DNA from: Sphingopyxis terrae subsp. terrae NBRC 15098
GTDB taxonomy: Bacteria; Pseudomonadota; Alphaproteobacteria; Sphingomonadales; Sphingomonadaceae
Length of the DNA stretch: 64,000 bases
Assembly (NCBI RefSeq): GCF_001610975.1
Contig: NZ_CP013342.1
Coordinates: forward strand, 744,001-808,000
Direction of reading: 5' to 3'
The translations under genes were made by a program, and so were the position numbers. Within the stretch, counting starts at the first letter, position 1, and each line of letters begins with the position of its first letter. Shown here piece after piece: positions 35,284-46,741 of this stretch. The notes under the pieces were generated by a model. That model did not search any database, had not been told where the DNA came from, and was given only the letters and a program-made list of their open reading frames with translations.

Positions 35284-36167
35284 CGCCCGGCGCCAAGCGG
35301 GAGGCCGTCGCATATGCTCGTGACCATCACGGGCTGAGCGAGCGTCGGGCGTGCAGCCTTGTCGGCGTGAGCCGCCGGGTGATCAGATATGAGCCGACGA
35401 GGCCGGATGACGGTGCTCTGCGGCAACGCCTGCGCGAACTGGCGGCCGAGCGCCGCCGGTTCGGCTATCGCCGCCTGGGGTATCTTCTGGCGCGGGAGGG
35501 CATGCGCCCGAACCACAAGAAGCTGCTGCGCATCTATCGCGAAGAGGGACTGCGGGTCCGCCGCCGTGGTGGCCGCAAGCGGGCCTTGGGCACGCGGGCG
35601 CCAATGGCACTGCCGCAGGGTCCGAACCAGCGCTGGTCGCTCGACTTCGTATCGGACAGTCTGGTGTGCGGTCGGCGGTTCCGCATCCTGTGCATCGTCG
35701 ATGACTTTACGCGGGAGTGTCTGGCGCTGGTGGCCGATACGTCGCTGTCGGGCATCCGCGTTGCCCGGGAACTGACGACGCTGATCGGCCTGCGGGGGAA
35801 GCCTCACATGGTCGTCAGCGACAACGGCACCGAACTGACCTCGTCGGCGATCCTGCGCTGGTCGCAGGAGCGTCAGGTCGAATGGCATTATATCGCGCCG
35901 GGGAAGCCGATGCAGAACGGCTTCGTCGAGAGCTTCAATGGTCGCCTGCGCGACGAATGCCTCAACGAGACCCTGTTCACGTCGCTGGCGCATGCCCGCT
36001 TCGTGCTCATGGCTTGGCGGCACGATTATAATCACGTCAGGCCGCACTCGAAACTGGGCGGGCAAACCCCCGCCGAGATCGCCGGCCAATGGTCCTGGGG
36101 GCATGCCCCCAGGACCATTGCCATCCCATCAACCAACCATCATGAAGGAGCCGGACTCTACCTCTGA
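35277..36167 (+). CDS. IS3-family transposase OrfB (DDE integrase)
   Basis: This 296-residue integrase has SLDFVSD near 122, VVSDNGTEL near 181 and [17 protein letters not shown] near 217, the DDE triad. It is probably made mainly as an OrfAB fusion by -1 frameshifting on the A7 run. Its last ~25 codons contain a perfect 34-bp palindrome. Confidence 0.93.
   Translation: MVTPGAKREAVAYARDHHGLSERRACSLVGVSRRVIRYEPTRPDDGALRQRLRELAAERRRFGYRRLGYLLAREGMRPNHKKLLRIYREEGLRVRRRGGRKRALGTRAPMALPQGPNQRWSLDFVSDSLVCGRRFRILCIVDDFTRECLALVADTSLSGIRVARELTTLIGLRGKPHMVVSDNGTELTSSAILRWSQERQVEWHYIAPGKPMQNGFVESFNGRLRDECLNETLFTSLAHARFVLMAWRHDYNHVRPHSKLGGQTPAEIAGQWSWGHAPRTIAIPSTNHHEGAGLYL
36087..36120. repeat. Perfect 34-bp palindrome inside orfB
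   Basis: The sequence reads the same on both strands (left half CAATGGTCCTGGGGGCA, centre GGGGGCATGCCCCC). It encodes part of the C-terminal WSWGHAPRT of the transposase. A hairpin this strong can stall transcription or replication. Confidence 0.8.
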
Positions 36168-36191
36168 CTGGTAACAATCAGGGGAGCACGT

Positions 36192-37735
36192 CAGCCGGAC
36201 TGTCTCGCGACGCCTATCCAGGATCGCCGCTGCTTTACCCGGGCATGAGCGTATCAGAAATCGAGTCCGGTCTGTATCGCCAATGCAGGATCATGCCCGG
36301 CGAGCCTAAGGCGGAGTCAATTCCATCATCGGCTGACTATGCCATCGACGACGATCCTGATTATGAGCCTGACAGGGAATGGATCTTCCAGGTTCTCATC
36401 GGTCACACGCCGCGAGATATGGCGAGGCTCCTCCACGCTTATAATCGCCATCACCCACGCGTTGGCAAATTCCTGCTCGCCAAGGATTTCCGCGCTGCCT
36501 TCGCCTTAGCGCCAGAATTGCTCACCCGAGAAGGGTGGCCGGACGAAGTCACCCGCTTCTGGCGGAACCGCAACATGCGCCGTATTCTTGCACCAGCCAA
36601 CGCAATCTCGGCTCATGCCGAACTCGCCCGACTGTCGATGAACGACAGAGCGATGTGTGCGATGTCCCATCGCGACGACGGCATTTTTATGACCATGCAT
36701 CAGGGCATCGACAGCATCACGGCTGGACCAAATTCGGACGCCTTCACGGCAAACCAGGTTCAGACTGACCGTTTGCTCGAGATGATGCCTCTACAGACAA
36801 CGGTGCTGCTTCCGCCGACTTGCGTATTCGCAGAGCGAAATTCCCTCATGGGCGAGGCCTGGTCGCTCGCCGCGGCGTCGCACCTGCCTCAAATCCTCCT
36901 CGAATGTGGGAATGAGCTGCCCGATATTCTTCGGGGGACGAGTGAATTCGAGACCCGGCTGACACAAGATAATCTGCGAGCCCATCCAGCGGCATGGATC
37001 GAGAAACATGGTCGGGAGGCGGCATGGGCGCAAAAACGACCCGCCGTCACGCTCTGGTCTCTCGACCGGCAACAGAATGTGGCCGTCAATCTCATTGAAA
37101 TAAGCCGTTTCTGCGACGCTGCGTCGCTTCCGCCGTCCGGCGCGCGAAATACGCCGTTTAACTACAGAACGGCGAAAAAAGATCTCGCTAACCTTATCAA
37201 AGCTTTGGCGCTGATGTGGCTGGTTGACGCCAGACCTGCAGCAGCGGTCCCAATGACCGAGGAACTTCTGACGGGGCTAAAGGATCGGAATGGCCTCAAG
37301 ACGGCTTTCGACGACGACATGCTGGACGATATTTGGAGGGGCAAGGACTTCGGGCGGCGCGCTTGCAAAACTGGACAGGAAAAGGCCGACAAGCGCCGAA
37401 ACCCCGGACAGTGCGGGTTCTCGGCTCAGGGGCAACCGCATCTATGGTATAGGGACGATGGTGATGACGTCGGTCAATATCGGCAACTTCAGTTGCAGGC
37501 GGTTGTGGAGCATCTGGGGCTCGGCAGCGAGCGCAGTGCTTGGACCTCGCGTTTCTCCCGGCACCCGAATTGCAGTTCCGGCAGCAAGCAAAAAGGCTGT
37601 TCGATGACCCTCGACATCGAGGCAGCCTATTGCAGTCGCGACCACGCGATGATGGTCACGGCTCATCCCACCGATCCCATGCATGAATTCCTGGCACGGC
37701 CCCTGTCGTTCATCGACCACGAAAGCCTTCGCTGA
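36192..37735 (+). pseudogene. 3' part of the unknown gene interrupted by the IS element
   Basis: This frame continues the gene begun at 34758 (first codons after the IS encode AGLSRDAYPGSPLLYPGMSVSEI). It could be re-started at ATG 36245 to give 496 residues, but no ribosome site is present there. The central part (REWIFQVLIGHTPRDMARLLHAYNR) shows no motif I know. After about 37350 the +1 frame looks equally coding (to 37607), so a frameshift may also be present. Confidence 0.6.
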
Positions 37736-37813
37736 TCTCGCACGATCAATTTCGCGCAGATTGCGCAAGTGACCCTCCGCCGTCCTCATTTCTGGCCGAG
37801 CCAAAAACTGGGG

Positions 37814-38002
37814 ATGCAGACAAAGCCATCCCGAGCGCGTCCCGGAACGCGACAGCGCATCAAGACGAACGACGCGGTCCTTCCTCTTGTCAGTTACCAC
37901 TTCGATGATTCATGGTCGTCGATTCCGGCCGAGGCCGAACTCATTGATCGATGGTTCGGCCTCGCGATCGCAGAGCTGTTTGGAGTAACCCCCCATGAGT
38001 AA
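37814..38002 (+). CDS. Small hypothetical protein upstream of the recombinase
   Basis: This 62-residue frame begins MQTKPSRARPGTRQRIKTNDA and has an acidic C-terminus (IPAEAELIDRWFGLAIAELFGV). It overlaps the recombinase start by 8 bp, suggesting coupling. It could be a recombination accessory protein; evidence is only positional. Confidence 0.45.
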   Translation: MQTKPSRARPGTRQRIKTNDAVLPLVSYHFDDSWSSIPAEAELIDRWFGLAIAELFGVTPHE

Positions 38003-39638
38003 AGATCATCAGGGAATGCGGGTCGCCATCTATGCCCGTGTTTCCACGCGCAAGCAGGCGGACAATGAGCTGTCTATCACCGATCAGATTGATTGGGCCG
38101 AACGCTGGATCGCTGAACATGGCGCCTGCAAAGCCGCAACCTTCATCGACGCGGGCGCTAGCGCCACCAAGGACGGGCGAACCGAATTTCAGGCGATGAT
38201 AGCCCTCGCAATGAGCGACGACAGACCCGTCGATATCATACTCGTTCATTCCTTATCGCGGCTGTTCCGTAATGCGCTTCACTTCATGCAATACAAAGAG
38301 AAGCTTCGGCGACACAAGGTGCGGATCATTTCCATCACCCAGGCCTTCGGCGATAACCCCGCTGCGGATTTGTCCGTCGGCATGCTGGCGCTGTTCGATG
38401 AATATCACAGCGCGGAAAACTCCAAGCACGTGAAGCGCACGATGCTGGCCAATGCCGCGAACGGCTTCTGGAACGGCCAGACGCCGCCAATAGGCTATAA
38501 GACCGTTGCGGTTCCGCAACCCAAAGGCAAGGACCGCCGAAAGCTCGTGATTGATCTCGAGACCCAACATCTCCCACTCTTTATCTTTGAAACCTACGTG
38601 CAAGGATACAAGGGCCGGCCGATTGGTATCACGAATCTCGCTCAGCTCCTGAATGAACGGGGTGAACGCTTGCGGGGCAAGCCGTTTAGCGTGTCTAATG
38701 TCCATGCTATTCTGACCAACACCGCTTACATCGGCGTCGCGTTTTATAATCAGCGCGACTCCCGCACGGGAGAAGCGCGCCCCGAGGATGAATGGGTGCC
38801 AATCCCTGTTCCTCCGCTCATCAGCGAAGAGCTGTTCTATGCCGCCAAGGCGCAAATGGCCGCGCGCGATCCAAAGATGGGCGTTGCTGCGGTCAAGACC
38901 AACGGCAACCTCCTGACTGGCTCTGTCGTCTGCGGATGCGGGGGAGACGGTTGCGGGGGCGGCATGACCACGTCGACTGGCAAGAGTGGACGATACCGCT
39001 ACTATGCTTGTCATCGCCGCGCAGCGAGGGGGGCAACGCAATGTCAAGGTCGGCGAATCCGAATGGACGCGCTCGACGATCTGGTGGTCAACGCCGTTTC
39101 TGAACATATTCTCGGCCCCGACCGGCTCAAAGCACTGCTATCCGCGTGGATCGACCGCAGTGAAGAAGTTCAAGTCGGCCGCCGCGAAGGCCTGAAGCAA
39201 CTTCGTGCTCGCCTGACACTGCTAGATGGCGAAAGCGCCAACGTCATTAAGCTGGTTCGCTCCGGGCTTTACGCCCCCGACGATCCCCAGATCGCTGCTG
39301 AAATTGCCAACATCGCAGCGCAGAAGCGCGCAATCGCAATCGATATTGACGCTTTGGAACGTCAGATTGCAGATGGCGAGCGTCGAATCACGCCGGAGAT
39401 TGTTGAGAAATTCGGCTCGTTGATGCGGAATAAGCTGCGCGGCCAAGCCTCAGCAGCGCGAAGGGATTATATCCGTCTGCTCGTTGATCGGATCGAAGTC
39501 GGACATAAGGAAATCCGTATCTCCGGATCGAAAGCCGCTCTGTCACGCGCTGCTATGGGCGTGCCGCCCCACATGGTGCCCAAAGCTGAACGGAAATGGT
39601 GCGCCCGACAGGATTCGAACCTGTGGCCCCCAGATTAG
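37995..39638 (+). CDS. Large serine recombinase (integrase)
   Basis: This 547-residue protein has a resolvase catalytic domain with the nucleophile Ser17 in AIYARVSTRKQ. It has SRLFRNALHF, then the recombinase domain (PPIGYK, GITNLAQLLNERG), a zinc-ribbon (VVCGCGGDGCGG ... YYACHRRAARGATQCQGRRI) and a coiled coil (~400-470). The ribosome site GGAG precedes ATG 37995. Its last 14 codons lie in or next to the tRNA-Arg gene on the other strand. It probably integrates and excises the island at that site. Confidence 0.92.
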   Translation: MSKDHQGMRVAIYARVSTRKQADNELSITDQIDWAERWIAEHGACKAATFIDAGASATKDGRTEFQAMIALAMSDDRPVDIILVHSLSRLFRNALHFMQYKEKLRRHKVRIISITQAFGDNPAADLSVGMLALFDEYHSAENSKHVKRTMLANAANGFWNGQTPPIGYKTVAVPQPKGKDRRKLVIDLETQHLPLFIFETYVQGYKGRPIGITNLAQLLNERGERLRGKPFSVSNVHAILTNTAYIGVAFYNQRDSRTGEARPEDEWVPIPVPPLISEELFYAAKAQMAARDPKMGVAAVKTNGNLLTGSVVCGCGGDGCGGGMTTSTGKSGRYRYYACHRRAARGATQCQGRRIRMDALDDLVVNAVSEHILGPDRLKALLSAWIDRSEEVQVGRREGLKQLRARLTLLDGESANVIKLVRSGLYAPDDPQIAAEIANIAAQKRAIAIDIDALERQIADGERRITPEIVEKFGSLMRNKLRGQASAARRDYIRLLVDRIEVGHKEIRISGSKAALSRAAMGVPPHMVPKAERKWCARQDSNLWPPD

Positions 39639-39673
39639 GAATCTGATGCTCTATCCTGCTGAGCTACGGGCGC
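39597..39673 (-). tRNA. tRNA-Arg (anticodon CCT), CCA encoded
   Basis: The minus strand folds as a full cloverleaf: acceptor GCGCCCG/CGGGCGC, D arm AGCTCAGCAGGATAGAGC, anticodon stem-loop CAGATTCCTAATCTG with CCT at 39637-39639, T arm ACAGGTTCGAATCCTGT, discriminator A and genomic CCA at 39597-39599. Its 3' end faces the island and overlaps the last 42 bp of the recombinase gene, as expected for an integration site. Confidence 0.95.
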
Positions 39674-39721
39674 GTCGGCGCTCGTTTAGCGGGGCAAGGC
39701 GCGCAGCGTCAATCGGCGCGG

Positions 39722-40189
39722 TCAGTTGATGGCGTCGGGCGGCGCGATCGGGACGAGCAGTGGCATGGCGGCGATCCCGTCGTCATGCAGCGCCTGCGCC
39801 TCTTCGGGCGAGGTCTGCCCGTGGATCAGGTCTTCGGGCGCGCGGCCTTCGTGCATCGCACGCGCAGCATCGGCAAAATCGCGTCCGACCCAGCGCGATT
39901 GCGGCAACATCTCGGCCTGCTTCGCGGCAATCGCCGCCAGGACGGTGCGGATCATTTCGGCGGACGGCGGCGCATCGGGTGCCGGTGCGGGTGTCGGCGC
40001 GGCGACAGCCTGCTGGTTCGACTTGGCGCCGATGCGCGGCGCCATCACCGCCTTCTTCACCCTGCTGTCGCCGCATATCGGGCAGGCGATCAGGCCGCGC
40101 GCCTGCTGGTCGGCGAAGCTGTCGCTGCTCGCAAACCAGGCCTCGAACCGGTGATCCCCGGCGTCGCAGCAGAGATCGAAGACGATCAA
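39722..40189 (-). CDS. DUF1178 family protein
   Basis: This 155-residue protein starts MIVFDLCCDAGDHRFEAWFASSDSFADQ, followed by the zinc-knuckle-like IACPICGDSRVKKAVMAPRIG. It has an Ala/Pro linker and a C-terminal VGRDFADAARAMHEG block, as in the conserved alphaproteobacterial DUF1178 family. Function is unknown. It lies 3 bp downstream of the glutaredoxin gene, a common pairing. Confidence 0.9.
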   Translation of the reverse strand: MIVFDLCCDAGDHRFEAWFASSDSFADQQARGLIACPICGDSRVKKAVMAPRIGAKSNQQAVAAPTPAPAPDAPPSAEMIRTVLAAIAAKQAEMLPQSRWVGRDFADAARAMHEGRAPEDLIHGQTSPEEAQALHDDGIAAMPLLVPIAPPDAIN

Positions 40190-40192
40190 GAG

Positions 40193-40453
40193 TCAGCCCG
40201 CGCCGAGCAGCGGGTCGAGCCCGCCCCGTGCATCGAGCGCCGCCAGATCGTCGCTGCCGCCGATATGCTGGCCATCGATGAACACCTGCGGCACCGTGCG
40301 GCGACCGCCAGCCCGTGCGACCATCGCGTCGAACCCGGCGCGGTCCATCGTCACGTCGATCTCGTCGAACGCGGCGCCCTTGTTCTCGAGCAGCGCCTTC
40401 GCCCGCGTGCAATAGGGGCAGAGGAATTTGGTATAGACTTCGATCCTGGCCAT
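40193..40453 (-). CDS. grxC: Glutaredoxin 3
   Basis: This 86-residue glutaredoxin has the redox motif CPYC at positions 12-15 (TKFLCPYCTRA), TVPQVFIDG near 53-61 with the cis-Pro, and GGSDDL for glutathione binding. It reduces disulfides and could serve ArsC. It forms a small leftward operon with comF upstream and DUF1178 downstream. Confidence 0.95.
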   Translation of the reverse strand: MARIEVYTKFLCPYCTRAKALLENKGAAFDEIDVTMDRAGFDAMVARAGGRRTVPQVFIDGQHIGGSDDLAALDARGGLDPLLGAG

Positions 40454-40471
40454 GGGACTGATTTCATCCTT

Positions 40472-41315
40472 TCACCGCTGCATATCGGAATCGAGCGCCG
40501 CAAAGTCAAATGGCGCGGCATTGTCCGGCACATCGTGGACGACGCGCGCCCAGCAGAGCGCCGACACGCGCGCGGCACCGCTACGGCGCAGCGCCCGCGC
40601 CGCAGCACGCAGCGTTGCCCCGCTCGCATGCACATCATCGATGAGGACGAGGTGCCGACCCGCCGCGCGCGCCTTGGCATCGGGCGCCAGCGCGAAGGCC
40701 CCCGCGACGATCTTCTCACGCTCGCGGCGCCCCTTGCCGCGCAGCGCCGCGGTCGCCCTGCGCCGGACCAGCAGATGCGGATCATGCGCCGCGCCGGTCA
40801 GCCGCGCCAGTTCGTCGGCGATCAGCGGCCTGATTGAAGCCGCGCGACCAGAGCCGCCAGCGGTGCAACGGAACGGGCACGAGCAGCGGTTCGGCTTCGC
40901 CCGCCAGCGCCTCGAAAGGCCGCGCCATCAGGCGCGCCATCAGCCGGGCATGGCCGAGGCGCCGTCCATATTTGAGCCGTAGCGCCACCGTCCGCGCGAC
41001 GGGCCCATAGGCCAAAGCCGCTGGCGCGCCGTCGAACGGGGGCGGATCGGCCAGGCACGCGCCGCATTCGCTCGCGACACCGGGGAGCGCCGTCGGCAGC
41101 GGCACCGAACAGCAGGCGCATGCAGGGCCATCCAGAAAATGCAGCGAATTCCAGCAATCGAGGCAGAACTGCCCGACCTCACCCACTACCAGGCCGCACC
41201 CCGGACAACGCGGCGGCAGCGCATAATCGAGCAGCGCCGTGCCCAGTCGCCGAATGCCGCGCGACAGGACGGGCGCCGCCGGCGCCGGCGCATCATCCTC
41301 GCTGTCTTCGGCCAT
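40472..41315 (-). pseudogene. comF: ComF family phosphoribosyltransferase, frameshifted
   Basis: The N-terminal part has the ComF zinc finger (PPRCPGCG, CLDCW, CACCSVPL, CGACL) and PVPLHRWRLWSRGFNQA. At 40822-40830 the frame breaks. The remaining residues IADELARLTGAAHDPHLLVRR, the LVLIDDVHASGATL phosphoribosyl-pyrophosphate loop and a final DSDMQR continue in another frame to TGA 40472-40474. A 2-base deletion (or a 1-base insertion) would explain it. ATG 41342 is an alternative start. Confidence 0.8.
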
Positions 41316-41367
41316 CGTCGCCAGCGGCCTCTTGTGAAACATCGCGCCCGGCGGCACAAGCGCGCCC

Positions 41368-42216
41368 ATGTCGCAGCCGCCGCCGCTCTTTTCCGCCGCC
41401 CGCCACCGCGCCCAGCGCGACCGGCTGGCGCGCCTGCCCCCCGACGCCAATTTCCTTGCGCCGATCCTGGCCGAAACGCTGCTCGACCGGCTGGAAATGG
41501 TCACACGCGACTTCGACCGCATCTTGCTGATCGGCGCCCATGATGCCGCACTTGCCGACGCGTTGCGCGCACGCGGGCGGGCGCTCGACCTCTTCGAGGC
41601 CGGACCGCGGCTCGCCGCGGCGACCGGCGCGATGGTGGGTGAGGTGGATGCAATCGACCTGCCGCTCGGCCAATATGATCTGATCTTCTGGCCCGGCGGT
41701 CTCGACGCCGTGAACGACGTTCCGGGTGCGCTTGTACGGCTGCGCGCGCTGCTGGCGCCCGATGGCCTGCTGCTCGGCGCCTTTGTCGGCGACGGCAGCC
41801 TGCCGCGCCTGCGCCGTGCGACGATGGCAGAGGGGGTGCGCACCATCGCGCGGATGCATCCGCAGATCGACCTCGCCGCGATGGGCAATCTGCTCCAGCG
41901 CACCGGCTTTGCGTTGCCCGTCGTCGATGTCGAGGCGCTGACCGTGCGCTATGCGGCGCTGCCGGGGCTCGTGCGCGATCTGCGCGCGGCGGGCCTCACG
42001 AGCCGCCTCACGCCGACGCCGCTGCCGCTCACACGCGCCGAAGCCGCGCGCATCGCGGCCGCCTTTGCCGAAGGCGCCGACCCCGACGGCCGCATTGCCG
42101 AGCAATTCCGTATCATCCATTTCAGCGGCTGGGCGCCGCACCCCGACCAGCCCCGTCCCGCCCGCCGCGGCAGCGGCACGGCGTCGCTGATCGACGCGCT
42201 GTCTCCCCGCCCCTAG
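41368..42216 (+). CDS. SAM-dependent methyltransferase, NDUFAF5/BioC-like
   Basis: This 282-residue protein begins MSQPPPLFSAARHRAQRDRLA. It has a Rossmann-type methyltransferase core (ILLIGAHDAALADALRARG near 51-69) and the motif YDLIFWPGGLDAVNDVPGAL near 103-122. The C-terminal FRIIHFSGWAPHPDQP matches the alphaproteobacterial relatives of NDUFAF5, a complex I assembly factor. The glycine-rich SAM loop is degenerate (LLIGAHD). It diverges from comF. Confidence 0.85.
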   Translation: MSQPPPLFSAARHRAQRDRLARLPPDANFLAPILAETLLDRLEMVTRDFDRILLIGAHDAALADALRARGRALDLFEAGPRLAAATGAMVGEVDAIDLPLGQYDLIFWPGGLDAVNDVPGALVRLRALLAPDGLLLGAFVGDGSLPRLRRATMAEGVRTIARMHPQIDLAAMGNLLQRTGFALPVVDVEALTVRYAALPGLVRDLRAAGLTSRLTPTPLPLTRAEAARIAAAFAEGADPDGRIAEQFRIIHFSGWAPHPDQPRPARRGSGTASLIDALSPRP

Positions 42217-42244
42217 GTCGGCTGCGCAGTTCGGCGACCGGCGC

Positions 42245-43267
42245 CTATTGCTTCGCCATGTCGAGCGCGACATCGACGATCATGTCTTCCTGTCCGCCGA
42301 CCATCTTGCGGCGGCCGAGTTCGACGAGGATCGCGCGCGTATCGAGGCCGTGCTCGGCCGCCGCTTTTTCGGCATGTCGGAGGAAGCTGGAGTAAACCCC
42401 CGCATAGCCGAGCGTCAGTGTCTCGCGATCGACGCGCACCGGGCGGTCCTGCAGCGGGCGCACCAGTTCCTCGGCCGCATCCATCAGTGCGAACAGGTCG
42501 CAGCCATGGTTCCAGCCATATACATCGGCGGCGGCGATGAAGACTTCGAGCGGCGCATTGCCCGCCCCTGCCCCCATGCCGGCGAGGCTGGCGTCGACGC
42601 GGATCGCACCATTCTGCACCGCGACGATGCTGTTCGCGACGCCGAGGCTGAGATTGTGGTGCGCGTGGACCCCGCGCTGCGTCTCGGGCTTGAGGACGCG
42701 GTCGTAGGCGGCGAGGCGCGCTGCATAACCGTCCATCGTCAGCGCGCCGCCGCTGTCGGTGACATAGACGCAATGTGCGCCATAATCCTCCATCAGCTTC
42801 GCCTGGTTCGCGAGCGCGTCGGGCTCCGACATGTGGCTCATCATCAGGAAGCCGGATACGTCCATACCCAGCCCCCGCGCCGCCTCGATATGCTGTTTCG
42901 CGACGTCGGCCTCGGTGCAGTGGGTCGCGATCCGCACCGAGCGAACGCCAAGGTCGTATGCACGCTTGAGGTCGTGAACCGTGCCGATGCCCGGCAGCAG
43001 CAGCGTCGTCAGCACACTATGCTCGAGCACCTCGGCAACTGCGCCGATCCAGTCCCAGTCGGTGTGGGCGCCGAAGCCATAGTTGAAGCTCGATCCCTGC
43101 AGACCATCGCCGTGCGACACTTCGATCGCATCGACCTTTGCGGCGTCGAGCGCTTTCGCGATCGCGCCGACATGGTCGAGCCCATATTGGTGGCGGATCG
43201 CGTGCATTCCGTCGCGAAGGGTGACGTCCTGGATATAGAGTTTGGTCGTGGTCGGGTCGAAGCTCAT
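42245..43267 (-). CDS. dmpG: 4-hydroxy-2-oxovalerate aldolase
   Basis: This 340-residue protein is an HMG-CoA-lyase-like TIM-barrel aldolase: [16 protein letters not shown] near residues 13-28, VTDSGGAL near 167, and the metal-binding [10 protein letters not shown] near 196. It splits 4-hydroxy-2-oxopentanoate to pyruvate and acetaldehyde, and channels the aldehyde to its partner dehydrogenase. The start at 43267 overlaps the dehydrogenase stop by 4 bp; upstream open frame is not part of the gene. Confidence 0.95.
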   Translation of the reverse strand: MSFDPTTTKLYIQDVTLRDGMHAIRHQYGLDHVGAIAKALDAAKVDAIEVSHGDGLQGSSFNYGFGAHTDWDWIGAVAEVLEHSVLTTLLLPGIGTVHDLKRAYDLGVRSVRIATHCTEADVAKQHIEAARGLGMDVSGFLMMSHMSEPDALANQAKLMEDYGAHCVYVTDSGGALTMDGYAARLAAYDRVLKPETQRGVHAHHNLSLGVANSIVAVQNGAIRVDASLAGMGAGAGNAPLEVFIAAADVYGWNHGCDLFALMDAAEELVRPLQDRPVRVDRETLTLGYAGVYSSFLRHAEKAAAEHGLDTRAILVELGRRKMVGGQEDMIVDVALDMAKQ

Positions 43268-44201
43268 GCGGCCACTCCTTCGTTCATGCGGAGCGCGATC
43301 TTCTCGGCGGTCTTGAGTGCCGCCGAGGTCATGATGTCGAGATTGCCCGCATAGGCCGGCAGATAATGCGCCGCGCCTTCGACCTCGAGGAAGACGCTGA
43401 CCTTCAGGCCCGTGAAGCTGCCGCCCATTTCGGGAATGCGTAAGGGCGCATTGCCGCCGATGCTTTCGAACTGGACCGCCTGCTTGAGGCGATAGCCGGG
43501 GACATAGGTCTGTACTTCGGCGACCATGTCCTCGACCGACTGGCGGATCGCCGCACGGTCGCCGTCGTCGCACAGGCAATAGACGGTATCGCGCATGATC
43601 AGCGGCGGCTCGGCGGGGTTGAGGACGATGATCGCCTTGCCGCGCGTCGCACCGCCAACCTTTACGATCGCCTCGCTCGTCGTTTCGGTGAACTCGTCGA
43701 TATTGGCGCGCGTGCCGGGGCCGGCGCTTTTCGACGCGATCGAGGCGACAATCTCGCCATAATGCACCTTGGCGACGCGGTTCACGGCCGCGACGATCGG
43801 GATCGTCGCCTGCCCGCCGCAGGTTACCATGTTGACGTTATCGGCATCGAGGTGCGCGACCCCGTTGACCGGCGGGATCGTATAGGGACCGATCGCCGCC
43901 GGTGTCAGGTCAACGACGCGCTTGCCGTGGGCGATCAGTGCCTCGCTATGGTGCTTATGGGCGCCCGCCGAGGTTGCATCGAAAACGATTGCGATATCGG
44001 CGAATCCCGGCAGCGCGATCAGGCCATCGAGTCCTTCGGCGGTGACCGGAATGCCGAGGCGTTCTGCGCGCTTGAGACCATCAGATTCGGGGTCGATGCC
44101 GACGAAAGCGCCCATTTCGAGCACGTCCGACAGGCGCATGATCTTGATCATCAGGTCGGTGCCGATGTTGCCCGACCCGATGATCGCGACTTTGGTCTTC
44201 G

Positions 44202-44205
<4 letters not shown>
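43264..44205 (-). CDS. dmpF: Acetaldehyde dehydrogenase (acylating)
   Basis: From ATG 44205 this is a 313-residue enzyme with a Rossmann start [13 protein letters not shown] and the catalytic Cys129 in [12 protein letters not shown]. It converts acetaldehyde, NAD+ and CoA to acetyl-CoA in a complex with the aldolase. The ATGA overlap with the upstream hydratase decides the start. Confidence 0.95.
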
Positions 44206-45952
<1,747 letters not shown>

Positions 45953-45956
<4 letters not shown>

Positions 45957-46732
45957 GCCGCCCCTCCCTTGATCGTGAAGCCGACGCGGCCGAGATGACC
46001 GGCGTCGAGCGACACGCTGCGCGCAACGCCAATCGCGGCCGCGGCGGTCGCGCCGCCGAGCATTATGGTCCAGCCCGGCTTAAGCACCAGCCCCGCCGCC
46101 CCCGCAAGCCGCGCCGCGGCGACGAGCGAGCGGATCGGATCGCCGAGGATCGCCGCGCTCGTCCCCGTCTCCACAACCTCGCCATCGACGCGCATCGTCA
46201 TCGCGACGTCCGACACGTCGGTATGGGCGGCAAGCCACGGCCCGGTGACGAAGGCCGACGACGACGCATTGTCGGCGATCACGTCGCCGAGCGCGAAGCG
46301 GAAATTCTCGTAGCGGCTGTCGATGATCTCGAGCGCTGCGGCGACCGCATCGACCGCCGCGAGCGCTTCCGCACGCGTGACCTCGCCCGCGAGCGGCGCC
46401 TTCAGTAGCACAGCGACCTCGGGCTCGACGCGCGGGTGGATGAAGCGTGCGCGCTCGATCGTGGAGCCGTTGACGACGACCATGTCGGAGGTCAGCCGGC
46501 CCCAGATCTGGTCCTTGAGCCCCATCTGCGCCATCTTGGCTTCGCTGGTGAAGCCCATCTTGACGCCAACCAGCGTCGCGCCGCGCGCGAGGCGATGATC
46601 GATCGCGGCGCGCTGGATGGCATAGGCGTCGGCGAGCGGCAGATCGCCCGCCTCCCCCGTGATCTGCGGGATCGCCTTGGCCTCGCGGGCGGCGGTGTCG
46701 AGCCTTGCGGCGATGGCGGCAATGTCGGCCAT
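45953..46732 (-). CDS. nbaG: 4-oxalocrotonate (2-oxo-3-hexenedioate) decarboxylase
   Basis: This 259-residue paralogue of the hydratase contains [18 protein letters not shown] near 55-72 and [10 protein letters not shown] near 101, with [12 protein letters not shown]. In this family it decarboxylates 4-oxalocrotonate to 2-oxopent-4-enoate, in complex with the hydratase. It overlaps the deaminase by 4 bp. Confidence 0.9.
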
Positions 46733-46741
46733 GAGATCCTC

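Larger units (their letters stand above)
34960..36187 (+). mobile_element. IS3-family insertion sequence (IS407-group-like), 1228 bp
   Basis: The ends are imperfect inverted repeats beginning GCTCCCCTGA, with a second matching block GTAGAGTCCG further in. They are flanked by the 4-bp direct repeat ACGT (34956-34959 and 36188-36191). OrfA and orfB are intact and joined by an A7 slippery run at 35271-35277. The element interrupts an unknown gene. Confidence 0.92.
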
